From Silene conica (Eukaryota > Streptophyta > Magnoliopsida > Caryophyllales > Caryophyllaceae): a DNA stretch of 64,000 nucleotides. The stretch's first letter is position 1; every line of letters starts with the position of its first letter. Made by a program: the position numbers and the translations under genes. Location: assembly GCA_029255685.2 (NCBI GenBank), contig CM055319.2:21174247-21238246 (forward strand), read 5' to 3'. Positions 25,481 through 36,486 of this stretch are shown here, piece by piece. The notes beneath the pieces are model-generated. The model was not told the DNA's origin and made no database searches. It was given only the letters and a program-made list of their open reading frames with translations.

Positions 25481-25979
25481 CGTGGTGGGATATGTGTTAA
25501 GCTCACCTCTGGACCCACTACGTGTTTTATATGTCGCGTGACGGGATATGTGTTAAGCTCACCTCTGGACCCGTTACGTGTTTTGCTTGGGCGTGTCAGG
25601 ATATGTGTTAAGCTCACCTCTGGACCTGACACGTGATCGGTTGTGGTACACGGGATATGTGTTAAGCTCACCTCTGGACCCGTTGTGCGGTGGCTGCGTA
25701 TTGGGATATGTGTTAAGTTCACCTCTGGACCCAATACATGTTTGTAGCATTGGGATATGTGTTAAGCTCACCTCTGGACCCTTTGCTTTTGGATGATTAG
25801 GGATATGTGTTAAGTTCACCTATGGACCCTTTTCATGATTGTAAGTTTAGGGATATGTGTTAAGTTCACCTCTGGACCCTTTACTTGAATTGTATGTTGG
25901 GATATGTGTTAAGTTCACCTCTGGACCCGACATAGTGTAGTAATGGGATATGTGTTAAGTTCACCTCTGGATCCGTTGC
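25481..25979. repeat. Ten tandem units with constant core and pairing arms in solo LTR F
   Basis: Ten copies of a 24-nt core (starting ATATGTGTTAAG, ending CTCTGGA) about 47-57 bp apart. Each core is flanked by arms of 8-9 nt that differ between copies yet mostly pair within the copy: CGTGTCAGG/CCTGACACG, GTATTGGG/CCCAATAC, CGTGACGGG/CCCGTTACG, TATGTTGGG/CCCGACATA. Units 6-8 have two central mismatches, and unit 4 pairs only partly. Confidence 0.9.
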
Positions 25980-28900
25980 TGGTGTTATGGATGTTTTATC
26001 TGCTTGCCTTGATGTTGGTATAGTGTCAGATATGCATGATGAGTTATTGATGTTTATTTGATTTGTGGTTAAATCATCCAAGGCATTGGATGACTCTTAG
26101 TTTGGTTTCATAAATGGTTGGATTGAAAGACCCCCCGACTGGGTAACCAGTAGGGAAACCGGCTCTCCTTCCTATTTGTTTATGAAGTTGGTTGAGAGCC
26201 GTGCATTGTAATCGCATGATAGTAAGAGATTAGACGATGAGATGTTTATGCTTCACATGTTGTTATATGTTGGAGTATTCTGTATTGTATTATGTGTTAC
26301 GTGTTGTCACAAAAGGTGGCTAGGAGAACTCTAGTCACTCACCGCTGATTGTGGCGTACATGTTTTCATGTATGTAGGTACATGCAGGTTGGAGATGGGA
26401 TCACAGGAGGGCTAGCGAGTGATGATCCTTCATCATATGACTTATACCCTATCGTTAGCTAGACTGTTAGACTTTTGATACTTTATGTTTTGGTGCCTGT
26501 AGGGATGTTCCATCCCAGGCTGTGTATATATTTTATTCCAGTACTTATAACTGTTACTTATCTATTTTGGTTTCAGTTTCAGTTTAAGACTTCTCGCATG
26601 TTGTTTTATCTTTTAAAAAGTTTTTATTCCGCTGCATTTTTGGTACTTTTATATGTTTATATTTCCGCTTTCGCGAGGGGTTTTACAACTTTTGCACCAT
26701 CGACTTCTATCCCCCTCTTGGACACTATGTGACCAAGCACAATCCCCTCCTCTACCATGAAATGGCAGTTTTCCCAATTGAGGACAAGGTTGTGCTCCTC
26801 ACATCTTTTCAACACATTTACAAGATTAGAAAGCCCTAGGTCAAAAGAATCACCATGAACACTAAAATCATCCATAAAAACCTCCATAGATTTCTCAAGA
26901 AAATCGGCAAAGATGGCCATCATGCACCTTTGAAATGTGTCGGGTGCATTACACAACCCGAATGGCATCCTCCGATAAGCATACACACCTTGGGGGCATG
27001 TAAAAGTTGTTTTCTCTTGGTCTTCCGGGTGAATGGGTATTTGAAAAAATCCGGAATAACCATCAAGAAAACAATAGTATAAATGCCCCGCAAGTCTCTC
27101 TAACATTTGATCAATGAAGGGGATTGGGAAATGGTCTTTGAGAGTGGCCGCATTCAACTTGCGGTAATCAATACACATCCTCCAACCCGTCACCGGACGA
27201 GTCGGTAGGAGAGTCCCATCCTCTTGTGTAACTAAAGTTACACCCCCTTCTTGGGGACAACATGGACGGGGCTCACCCACCGGCTATCCGTGATCTCACA
27301 TATGATTCCGGCCTCAAGCAACTTAAGAAATTCACCCTTCACTACATCCGCCATTTTCGGATTCAATCTCCTTTGACCTTCCACTCTAGGTCGACTCCCT
27401 TCCTCAAGAATTATTCTATGCATGCAAAGGTTTGGGCTTAGCCCCTTGATGTCATCAAGGCTATAACCCAATGAGCTCCTATGATCCTTTAAAGTTGAAA
27501 TGAGTTTGGATTCTTGTTGCTCATTGAGGTTGGCATTGATGATCACCGGGTAAGCCTCTCCCTCCCCAAGAAAGGCATACTTGAGGGAGGGAGGAAGGGT
27601 TTTGAGTTGTACCTTTGGAGGGAGCATTCCCTCCACCTTCTCAACTTCCTCCTGTTCTAGCTCAATGTTCTCATCCATTTCTTTGTCTTCACAAGTTGTG
27701 ATGCCACATACTTGTTCCATGTGACTTTCCTTCTCTTCTTCCATCTCTACCATCTCCCTTACCACTTGCTCCACAATGTCCAATGTAAATGCTTCATCAT
27801 GCTTTGGACCTTTCATCATAGTAGGTAGATTAAACTCAATTTTGTCATCCCCAACTCTAAAGGTGAGCCGCCCATTCTGAACGTCTATCAAGACGCCTCC
27901 GGTAGCCAAGAAAGGCCTACCAAGGATGATGGGAGTGTGGCTATCCTCCGGGATATCAAGGACAACAAAATCGGCGGGGATTAAATGCTTACCCACCTTG
28001 ACGGGTACGTCCTCAAGCACTCCTAAAGGGCGCTTGACGGACCTATCCGCCAATTGGAGGGTGATACTTGTGGGAACTAAATCATTCAAGCCAATTCTTT
28101 TTGCAACTTTCAAAGGGAGCACACTTACACTAGCTCCTAAATCACAAAGGGCACGAGAGATTGGAATGCCACCGACTATGCAAGGGATAGAGAAACTCCC
28201 CGGATCACCAAGTTTCTTTGGCTCCTTTTGGAGGAGAAGTGCACTACACTCCTCCCTCATAGCCATTACTTCTTGGTTACCCAAGGTTCTCTTGCCCGAC
28301 AAGATTTCTTTTAAAAATTTGGAGTAAGTCGGCATATTCAATATCACCTCCGTAAAGGGAAGAGTCACTTCAAGTTTTTCAATCATTTTACAAAAGTTTG
28401 TGAACTTGAAGTTTTCCTTTCCCTTCAAGGCCCTTGAAGGATAAGGCAAGCTAGTTGGTTGAGGGTTAGATAGTACCTTGGTGGGTGTTGGTTTGCTTGT
28501 TACCTTAGTAGTTGGTTGTGCAACCAACTCCTCTTGTCTAGCATCCACCTCCTCCAAGATAACTTCTTCTTCTTTCTCCTCATAAGGGAGGTCCTCCACA
28601 TAAAAGTCATCATCCCTTGAAGTGCCACCATCAACTTCTTTTCCTTTGTCTTTCACAAGCTCCAAAATAGGCTCCTCTTCACCATAATTGTAGTCTTTGT
28701 ACGGGTCCTCTAGCTCCGTTCCACTTCTCAAGATCACCGCATGTGCTTGGTGATTGTGTGAGGCATCTTTGGAACTTTTACCTTGGGCAAGGAAGCCGCC
28801 CGGTGGCCTTTGAGGATTTGCTAGAGCTTGAGAGGCAACTCGAGCCTCCATTTCCCGTATCTCCATTTGGTTGGCACTCTTCAAATTAGCCATCTCTTGG

Positions 28901-30786
28901 GTGTGAGTTGCTTGCATGTTCTTGACAAGCTTCAATAACTCTCCCACTTGGGAATCACTAGTATCTTGGTGAGGTGCATTGGTGATGGGCAATGGGAACC
29001 CATAATCATTCCTTGCACCCCCACCTTGGGAGTTGCCTTTCGGAGCTTGATTGTTGAAGTTTTGGCCTTGATTGTTTGGTGGAAAGTTTTGGTTGAAATT
29101 TTGGTTGTAATTTGGGTTGTTAGGATTTTGTGGGTTGTGGTTGTAGTTGTTTTGATTTTGATTGGGGTTGTTTTGAAATGGTGGTGGATTGAAGTTTTGG
29201 CTTTGGTGTTGGTTGTGGTTTTGGTTGTTGTTGAAATTTGGATTGTTGTTGTTGAAATTTGGATTGTTATTGTTGAAATTTGGATTGAAATTTTGTGGGT
29301 TTTGGTTGTTTTGGAAACTTTGATTAAAGTTCGGGTCATTGAAACTTTGTTGAAAGCCTTGATTGGCTTGATTAGATTGGTTGCCTTGGTGGAAATTGTT
29401 GTTGTTGAAATTGTTCCTCGGGTTGAAGTTCCCACCCCTTGGTTGAAAACCGGGGGGGTTTTGCACTTGAGGTTGTTGGATTTGATGAGGATTCAACACA
29501 TTGGTACTTTTGTAACTCATATAAGGACTACCTCTAATCCCTTGATGATAGTAGTTTGAATTGGGGTTGAAAGTATTTTGGCCTCTAGGATTATTGAATG
29601 CTTGGAAAGCATACAATTCTTCCTCACTTCCACTTCCCTCAATTGAGTTGTTTGCACATACCTCAAATGTGTGCCCATTTCCTCCGCACAAATCACATGA
29701 GGCAACACTATTTACTTGGTACATCCCCGGGACATTGCTCTTGGTTTCTTTGCTAGTGGAGCCCTTAGTCAATTCTTCCAATTTCTTGGTTAACATGTCC
29801 AACTTGGCATTGGTTTCCTCGTTCGCCTTTGAGTTGGAAAGGTGCTCACTAGGGTACTTGCTACTCTTTCTCAAGACATTCCCCCTAGTACCATAAATTT
29901 CCTCCGAATCAACGATCTTTTTGATTAGCTCCGTTCCCTCCTCATGCGGCAAGTGGTCAAAGCTACCACCCGCCGATGCATTAACCATTTCTTTCGTCCG
30001 TGGGAGAAGAGTCTGAAAAAAGGTTTGGGTTGTGTACCAAGGTGGTATCCCGTGGTGTGGGCACTTAGCAAGCAAATCTTGGTATCTATCCCAAGCTTCT
30101 CCCAAAGATTCTCCCTCGTCTTGCTGAAACTGAGTTATCTCATTTCGGAGCGTCGCGGTCTTAGAGCACGGGTAGTACTTGGCAAGGAAGGTCGTTGCCA
30201 AGTCGTCCCAAGTGGTGAATGTGTTTGGAGCATGCACATTTAACCACCTATCCGCCTTGTCGGTTAAGGAATAGGGGAAAAGCATAAGCCTTAATGTCTC
30301 CTCGGGTACTCCCATTTTCTTTATCATTGCGACTTTACCCTTGAATTTTCTCAAGTGCCCATGAGCATCTTCGTGAGAAGCCCCGCTAAAGGCGTTCTTT
30401 TCGATAGAACTCATTTGCGAAGGGTGTATTTCAAAATTTTGAGGGACGAGAGTACCAAAGTTGATTGGATTGGTGGTGTCATTGTGATTGGGCCGGTTAT
30501 GATCACGAAGAGCGGCCATTATATGAATTTGATGGTGATTTGGAACGTGTGGTGATTGTGGTGGTGATTGATAAAACAGGTTATCAAAATTGTCGGATTT
30601 TGGGCTAGGATTGCTTTGATTGGGGCTTAGAGGTTCGGATGAAGAGGGGTTGTTATGGCTAGTAGATGCTTGGGACGCAATTCTTACCCTTGCAATGGTC
30701 TTCCTCCTTAAGGCCCGAAAGAGCCTCTCCGGTTCGGAAGTTGACAACAAGGAATTAGAGTCGCCCCTAGGCATAAAACTTAACAC

Positions 30787-30936
30787 ACAAATTAGTCGTC
30801 CTAGTGTTTGTTAGACACTAGGGTGAGCAATAAAGCAACCACTCTACAATTAACTACCAAATCTTTGATCAAAACAAAACAAACTCAACTAACTCAAGAC
30901 TAAAACTAAAACTAAACTACACAACTTCTAACACCG
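30787..30936 (-). other. Short leader of element E
   Basis: About 150 bp of A-rich noncoding sequence (plus strand) between the tRNA-Asp primer site and gag. Nothing else is seen. Confidence 0.6.
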
Positions 30937-30954
30937 TCCCCGACAACGGCGCCA
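30937..30954 (-). promoter_or_regulatory. Primer binding site of element E (tRNA-Asp)
   Basis: The sense strand reads TGGCGCCGTTGTCGGGGA, matching the 3' end of plant tRNA-Asp except at one position. It starts three bases inside the LTR end. This primer is typical of Athila/Tat elements. Confidence 0.9.
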
Positions 30955-30957
30955 TTT

Positions 30958-32682
30958 TGATGCGCGGGATTTAGTCGTCGGTTCTCACGCATCAAACACA
31001 TTTATAAAAACCCAAATTAGTAGTATAATAGGGTTATCGTTCGCGAAGACGGTGAGGATAATTGTATACTTACGTTCTAATTTAATCAAGAGTCGGGGTA
31101 ATAGGTTTGTGATTGAAAAGACTAATTAACTACTAAAGAACTACTAAAGAATGAATTGAGATGAAAAAGATGATTAAAGCAACTAGGGTGTCGGGGGTTA
31201 CTAGGGTAGTCGATATCAAACATGTATAGGGGTAGGTGGTCTCATCTATGTTAGGTCTAGGTCCGTCTCGTCTTTCGATTTGACTAACCTAAGGTCGAGT
31301 CCTATTCTAGCTTTCGCTACAAACAAGGTCAACCTAACATATACACATGCCTATGAAGGTCCTAGACTATCGTCTAAGGCAAACAACAATAAGAATCATG
31401 CCCAACCGTCGTTGAGGCATTTCATCGAACATCTAGCATGCATACATTGAAAACCTAACAAAGACCAAACCTAAACCCTAACCCTAAACAACAAACATCA
31501 ATATCAACTACCCAAGTTCACCCCTAACCCTAGTAAAGGGACTACTCACTCATGGCAAGGGAAAACATGTGAATAAGACATAAACAAATACTAACCATCA
31601 TGAACAAGTAAAGGGTAAACAATTGATTCAAAAGAAACTTAAATAAATGCAATAACTAAGTAGAGATTAGAGAGATTATACCAATAGTAAAGGAAAAGGA
31701 AGCAACTTGGATAACAAGATGAAGAATTCTCTCAAACCCTTCAAATTACAACCCAAAAATATCCTCTAGAAATGCTCAAGAACAAGACTAAGTAGATTAC
31801 TAAAGAAAGATTAACAAGGATTGAAAGATTAAACTAAGATCTAAAGAGGATTGAAATGTTTAAGAGAGTTTTTGTGTCTAAGTATGAACCAATGAAACAG
31901 TAAAAACCCTAGGAAATAAGCTTAGGAATGCGTGATAAGTTGCGTAAAATAAAATGATACAAGTGCGGGTTTATATAGTGCTCGAAAATATGAGAAAGGC
32001 TTCTCAGCCGGTCGACCGGCTGCCGGTGGTGGACCGGCTGGGAGGCAAATTACGGACTTCTGAAAGAATCTTCAAATGACCCTTGATTCCCAGCCGACCG
32101 GCCGGCTGCCGGATGGCACCGGCTGGGAGGCCAAATCCTTCAATCTGACTTTCTTCTTTTCTTTTCTTAGCTACAGGTCCCCTCAGCCGGTAGACCGGCT
32201 GCCGGTTGTCCACCGGCTGGGAGCCCTTTTGACCCAATCTGCCCAACTTTGCAATTTCTTCATTTTCTTCAAAAATGGTTAAGTATGGGATCATGATCCC
32301 CAGCCGGCCTACCGGCTGCCGGCTGGGAACCGGCTTGGAGACAAATTTAAGGGGCTGGAAACTTCACTCTTTTTTTCGCCAAAAGCTCAAACCAAGGACC
32401 CCAGCCGGCCTACCGGCTGCCGGCTGGTAAGCGGCTGGGAGGGCCTGGCATACTCCTTGCTAATTTCTTCATAATTTCTCACAAATCGTTCCAAAATCGC
32501 CTCGATTTCTCCTGTTTCTTCGCCCCCGCCGTAATACCTACAAGATGGAAACAAAATAGGAATATACGAGGCAACGGACGTAAAAACAACCAAAGAAACG
32601 CAAAACGAGGTTGATTCGGGACCGAAAATGAATAATATATAAAGAAAACGATGACCAAAATGGAGCTCATCAACATGTAACA
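30958..32682 (-). repeat. 5' LTR of element E
   Basis: The inner edge (TGATGCGCGGG on the plus strand) is fixed by the primer site. The outer edge at about 32682 (ATGTAACA) was chosen by the terminal CA and is less certain, because the partner LTR and TSD are not visible. It is about 1.7 kb with no ORF. The stretch at 31998-32441 carries five GC-rich hairpin units. Confidence 0.7.
31998..32441. repeat. Cluster of GC-rich hairpin units in the LTR of E
   Basis: Five units at about 31998-32046, 32085-32132, 32175-32226, 32298-32340 and 32399-32441. Core: CAGCCGG, ACCGGCTGCCGG, CCGGCTGGGAG. The first pairs GCTTCTCAGCCGG with CCGGCTGGGAGGC using two G-T pairs. Confidence 0.85.
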
Positions 32683-32720
32683 ATGTTTTAATTAGTTTAT
32701 CGAGTTTTAGCCATGTTGAT

Positions 32721-34111
32721 TGAAGAGTTAAGAACGAATAAACACCTAAGAGGGGGGGTGAATTAGGTGTGACCTTTTTAAAATTTTAACGACAACTACA
32801 CTTGAGAGACTTAATGACGAGTAAGTTCACAAGATGAGCAAAGTGTTCTATGCAACAGTATGATTGACTGTTACACAGAAACTTGGAATCGTTCAAGTAA
32901 GCGAGAAAAAAGCGAAGAGTATGTAAGTAAATAAACAAACAACCAAAGTTAAAAAATTGGCTCAGTCTCTACTCCGAGACCTACGTCCAACCGTTATTTA
33001 ATTGATTGTTTAGAAATTTACTCCAACAACTAAACGAATACAAGTAAAATAACTCGTCAACCTACTCCGGTTGCATTTGCTCAAAGCTACTCCGCTTCAA
33101 GACTTGACTCAAACTTAAAGCTACTCCGCTTCAAGAGTTTTAAGATGTTTTATCTCTGGTTTACAGGATCAGAATCTCAGATGTTCACTTAAGAACGTGG
33201 AGATTTACATTTAAGATCTAAACACGAGAATCATGGAACAAACTCATTATGTCACAGTGTAGCTTACTGATGCATGGAGGTTTTCAGACCGTGTTTGAGA
33301 AAACGTTTGAAGACTTTTGAAACTTAAGATGATTTTTGCAAAACTTAAAGAAAGAACTTTGAAAGCATAAGAGTTTTGCAGAAATACTTCAATAAATGTT
33401 GTAAAAGCCTTAGCATTGAATGAGGCTAAGGGGTTTCTTTTATAGTACTCAAAATGTGGGTATTACCCAATGTGTACTTCCATTGTACTTTTATCCATTG
33501 GATAATAGCTAGCCCACTTGACAAGCAAAAGTTGTTGTTTAGTTTTCATTGGCTCTTGATAAAACATTTCAGATTTGTCTAGTAAAATATCTTCTAATAA
33601 GATGCTCAAGTACCATTTACATTTCAAATGTAAACAATTCACAAGTTCTTATTATTTTACGAAATACGGTACACTACGAATAAGACGGGTTTTATTCTTC
33701 AATTCGTGCGTACCAAAAGAGAAGACGATTTTACAAGAAAATAGATTTTGACAATTATTTTCAGAAAACTAAGACGTCCATTTTGCAAGTTCCTCGAAAA
33801 CATTTTTCTCGTAATAAAAAACTCCATGCGGTACAGACGCAACAGTCTGATGGACTGTTGCATGACAAAGCTAACACTTGATTTTAACGAGAATGTTCCA
33901 CTTACTCTTACATTTGTGACTTAGGTTACAAGGGGATGTTCTTGACTTGTGTTGTTCTTCTTGATCATGTTTGAAACATAATGGATGATCTCTTTGTTGC
34001 CTTTGTTCTTCAATCCATTTGCTTAGCCTTGAATACTCAATTCATGCTACTTAAGAACAAACAATTAATATAAACAAGGACTTGTCATCATCAACTTAAA
34101 ATGTTCCAACA
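32721..34111 (-). repeat. 3' LTR of element C
   Basis: 1391 bp. It contains two copies of the C-specific hairpin: 32852-32874 (GCAACAGT / ACTGTTAC) and 33839-33861 (GCAACAGTC / GACTGTTGC, loop of 5). Confidence 0.92.
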
Positions 34112-34522
34112 AATTCCCCCTTTGATGATGACCAGCCTAAAACATGTGATTTTTTCCCCCTAAACCCAAGGTCGGTCTAGATATCTAACATTAATGTTCA
34201 CATATGATCAAGAGGTTAAATACTAATATGCCTTAGTCTAAGTAGTTCGTTCCAAGCATCAAGCTAAGACATATTCAAGGTGAACGTTAGCCTAAGAGTT
34301 ACGAGACAAACAACACATGATAAACCACATACTTCCCCCTCTTGACATCATCAAGGGGGGACTAAATACACCTGCAAAAGAGTTCACATAACATAGTTCA
34401 TAGAAGCATAGTACGTAGAGTGCATAAAACAAAAACAACAACAAAATAAACAGTGTACTTAGGACAAGTTTTGAAAAGCCACGGGAAGGGGGGTTAATGA
34501 TTAGTGGGGATGGTTGATTGTT
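34112..34522 (-). other. Polypurine tract and 3' noncoding region of element C
   Basis: The sense strand has CATCAAAGGGGGAATT directly before the LTR (about 34112-34127), a typical copia polypurine tract. A similar GGGGG tract lies near 34350. No gene is seen in the rest. Confidence 0.7.
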
Positions 34523-36486
34523 TAGGAGGCAAAGCGCTCAAGAAGGTCTTCATTCATGGTTTTGAGCTCAGCCATTGCTCCCTTCAAATAGCTCACGTCC
34601 TTGACCAGCTGCCCCATAGTTTCAGCCAACTGATTCAACCGAGCAAGGACCTCACGCTGATCAACATTCTGCCCACTGTTGCTTGAGTTTTCTTCACCAA
34701 AACTCCATTAACCACGGCCATGCTCATCCGTGACAACAACCCCGATGACATCTCATCACTCAATTTCTCCACGGCTGGGCTACCCTTTTTCACCACCCTC
34801 TCAGCAGAAAATACCAAAGACAGCCATATACCATATGGCACTACGAAGGTAGTGTCGAAAACACTGTTTTGGAAACCGGTGGCCGCTTCATGGATTCGGG
34901 AAAATATAAGGCGCGGAAGGTTGATGGGTTTGTGCTTAACAATGTGGTGAATGAGGAGCATGTCGAGAAGAGAGCATCTCCCTCGGCTATTGTTGCTAGG
35001 CACTAGGTTGCGGAAAACGAGGTTAAAAACAAAGTGAATTGGGGCGGGAAGTTCAATGGCATATATGTTGGTTGGCCCCTCGGTAGCACTAGGGCGAAGT
35101 ACCTTGAGTACTTGGGCACTTGTGACCTCCTCAACTTCCCCCCCAGTCACGTTTGGGAAAGGTTGTCAACCCCACATCAGAGATCTCAAGCAACCCAGCA
35201 AGTCTCTCAATAGTAAGAACAAATGGTTTACGGTTTATCACAGCAGAAAGGGTACCCGAAGCAACATCAACTCTGACTGTTGCATAGAATTGGATGACTT
35301 CGGACAAGTACATGGGACTATACTTGTCGAGAAGGTTCACCCAACCCTGTGCATACATAGCCTCCTTAAAATATTTAAAAGCGGGTGATGAATCATACCA
35401 AGACTTGCGATAGCGTCTTCCACTGTGAAAGCAACAGTTGAGGATACCGTGACATGTCTTCAATGTGTCCTCCGGCAAGTCAAGAGAGTTGAGATGATTA
35501 ACCACATCATTTTTGAAGGCATCTGAGTAAGAGGACACGGCGAGAGCAAGACAAGTGTTGGTGAGTGTCTTGTCCTCCATAATTTCCTCATCTTCTTCTT
35601 CTTCAAGAGAGGACAAGAGCTTTGAGGCTTTGGCCCTCTTTGCCGTGCGGGTTTTTGACCCGGACCCTTTTCGCTTCGCGGTTTTGGTTGCTTTGGTGGG
35701 TGGACTTTCATGGGGGATCTCATCAGCCTCTTCTTCTTCAAATATTGCAGGCATCTTTCCTTTGGAACGGGTTTTGGAGGAGGGTTCGGAAAACAGTGGG
35801 TCAAGCGTTTCCTCAAACACCTCATCTTCATTCTGAGTTCCTTGTTTTTCAATAGTGGTGTTCACTGTTTCATCCTCTTCCAAAGCCTCCGTGTTTCTCT
35901 CCTTTGTTCCCACACTTTCTTCATTCATTTCCGAGTTTTCCTTTTTTTTGCTAGCACTCATTTCATTGAGTGTTTCAACAACCTCATTTTCCTCTTCCTC
36001 CACAACCACCTTCGATTTTTTCTTCGTTGTTTCCTTCTTATTTTTCTCCTTTTCTTTTAATTTTTTCATCTCCTCTTCCTTTTTCTTACTGAGATCAGCC
36101 ATGATTTGATCAATCTCAACACTTTCAGTTGCCTCATTTTCCTCGATATTCAAATTAGGGATATCTGACCTTGCTTCTTCTTCACTTTCTCTGACATTTG
36201 CCTCTTTATTTTTATCACCTTCTTCTTCCTCATCGGTATCAAAGTCTACCGAAGGATCAAGTTGAAGGGAAATGGGTTCCCTTCGTCCCTTGCCACGCAT
36301 TTTTCGACCAGTTTTACTACCTCGGACAGCCACCTTCTTACGGGATTGAACGGTTTTGGTGGATTCGGAGGCAGTGGTAACATTTGAATCGGGTTGAGCA
36401 GACATATTTTTTCTTTTTGCAATGAATTTTGGGTTGAAGGTATTTCTAAGGTTTTGTAGTTCTCTTGAAAGATTTTTAGGAGGCAT
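34523..36486 (-). pseudogene. Third ORF of element C (post-pol, env-position)
   Basis: Starts MPPKNLSREL at 36486. The N-terminal 300 residues are extremely charged, with alternating Glu/Asp and Lys/Arg runs (EEEMKKLKEKEKNKKE) of coiled-coil or disordered type. A globular part follows, with RRYRKSWYDSS, FKEAMYAQGW, SEVIQFYATV and FVLTIERLAGLLEI, then a coiled-coil-like C-terminus. The globular part resembles D's third ORF and the plant transposon protein domain. No signal peptide or transmembrane segment is evident, so the label env-like would describe position only. Function unknown. Treated as a fossil. Confidence 0.7.

Larger units (their letters stand above)
23839..26687 (+). mobile_element. 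Element F: solo LTR, Tekay-like Ty3/gypsy, inserted in RT of E
   Basis: Begins TGTAACAGCCC and ends GGGGTTTTACA, 2849 bp, with the 5-bp TSD acttt at 23834-23838 and 26688-26692. There is no coding interior, primer site or polypurine tract, so it is a solo LTR left by recombination between two LTRs. The terminal wording and the motif GTACATGCAGGTTGGAG near the 3' end are usual for chromovirus (Tekay/Del-type) LTRs. That lineage call is a family inference. It is unusually long because it carries a hairpin cluster and a tandem array. Confidence 0.85.
21844..30786 (-). pseudogene. gag-pol coding block of element E, interrupted by solo LTR F
   Basis: Minus strand, from 30786 downward: retrotransposon gag about 29.9-30.5 kb (FSGASHEDAHGHLRKFKG), a short cysteine cluster (CDLCGGNGHTFEVC) near 29.67 kb, and a long Asn/Gln-rich segment at about 28.95-29.55 kb. 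Next come an acidic linker, aspartic protease (ALCDLGASVSVLPL) near 28.1 kb and RT from about 27.4 kb (FMDDFSVHG). After the F insertion follow RNase H (about 23.2-23.6 kb) and integrase with a zinc-binding HHCC part and the D,D,E core (about 22.0-22.9 kb, including [11 protein letters not shown] and [15 protein letters not shown]). All wording is typical of Athila. The block is broken, with a few lesions besides the solo LTR. Confidence 0.88.
1..32682 (-). mobile_element. Element E: Athila-type Ty3/gypsy LTR retrotransposon, partial in window
   Basis: Seen on the minus strand in order: LTR (30958-32682), a primer binding site matching the 3' end of tRNA-Asp (30937-30954), gag with protease, reverse transcriptase, RNase H, integrase, then an extra ORF after pol (about 2017-3739). 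The RT has the Athila-like stretch MEVFMDDFSVHG. The tRNA-Asp primer and a large extra ORF after integrase are typical of the Athila lineage. The second LTR is not in the window, so its age cannot be estimated. The element is broken: split by two large insertions (4415-21457 and 23839-26687) and by several further lesions. The right edge ends about 38 bp before the insertion point of element C. Confidence 0.88.

Noticed and set aside
25481-25979. Repeat-spacer pattern resembling a CRISPR array
   Set aside because: Plant nuclear context inside an LTR. The 'spacers' pair with each other around the core, period varies, and no cas genes are present.
29095-29550. Overlapping plus-strand open frames of about 100-200 codons in the gag of E
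   Set aside because: Valine/leucine-rich shadow of the Asn-rich gag repeat on the other strand.
33251-33275. Third C-type hairpin in the LTR (CACAGT...ACTGATGC)
   Set aside because: Only four paired bases; too weak to count.
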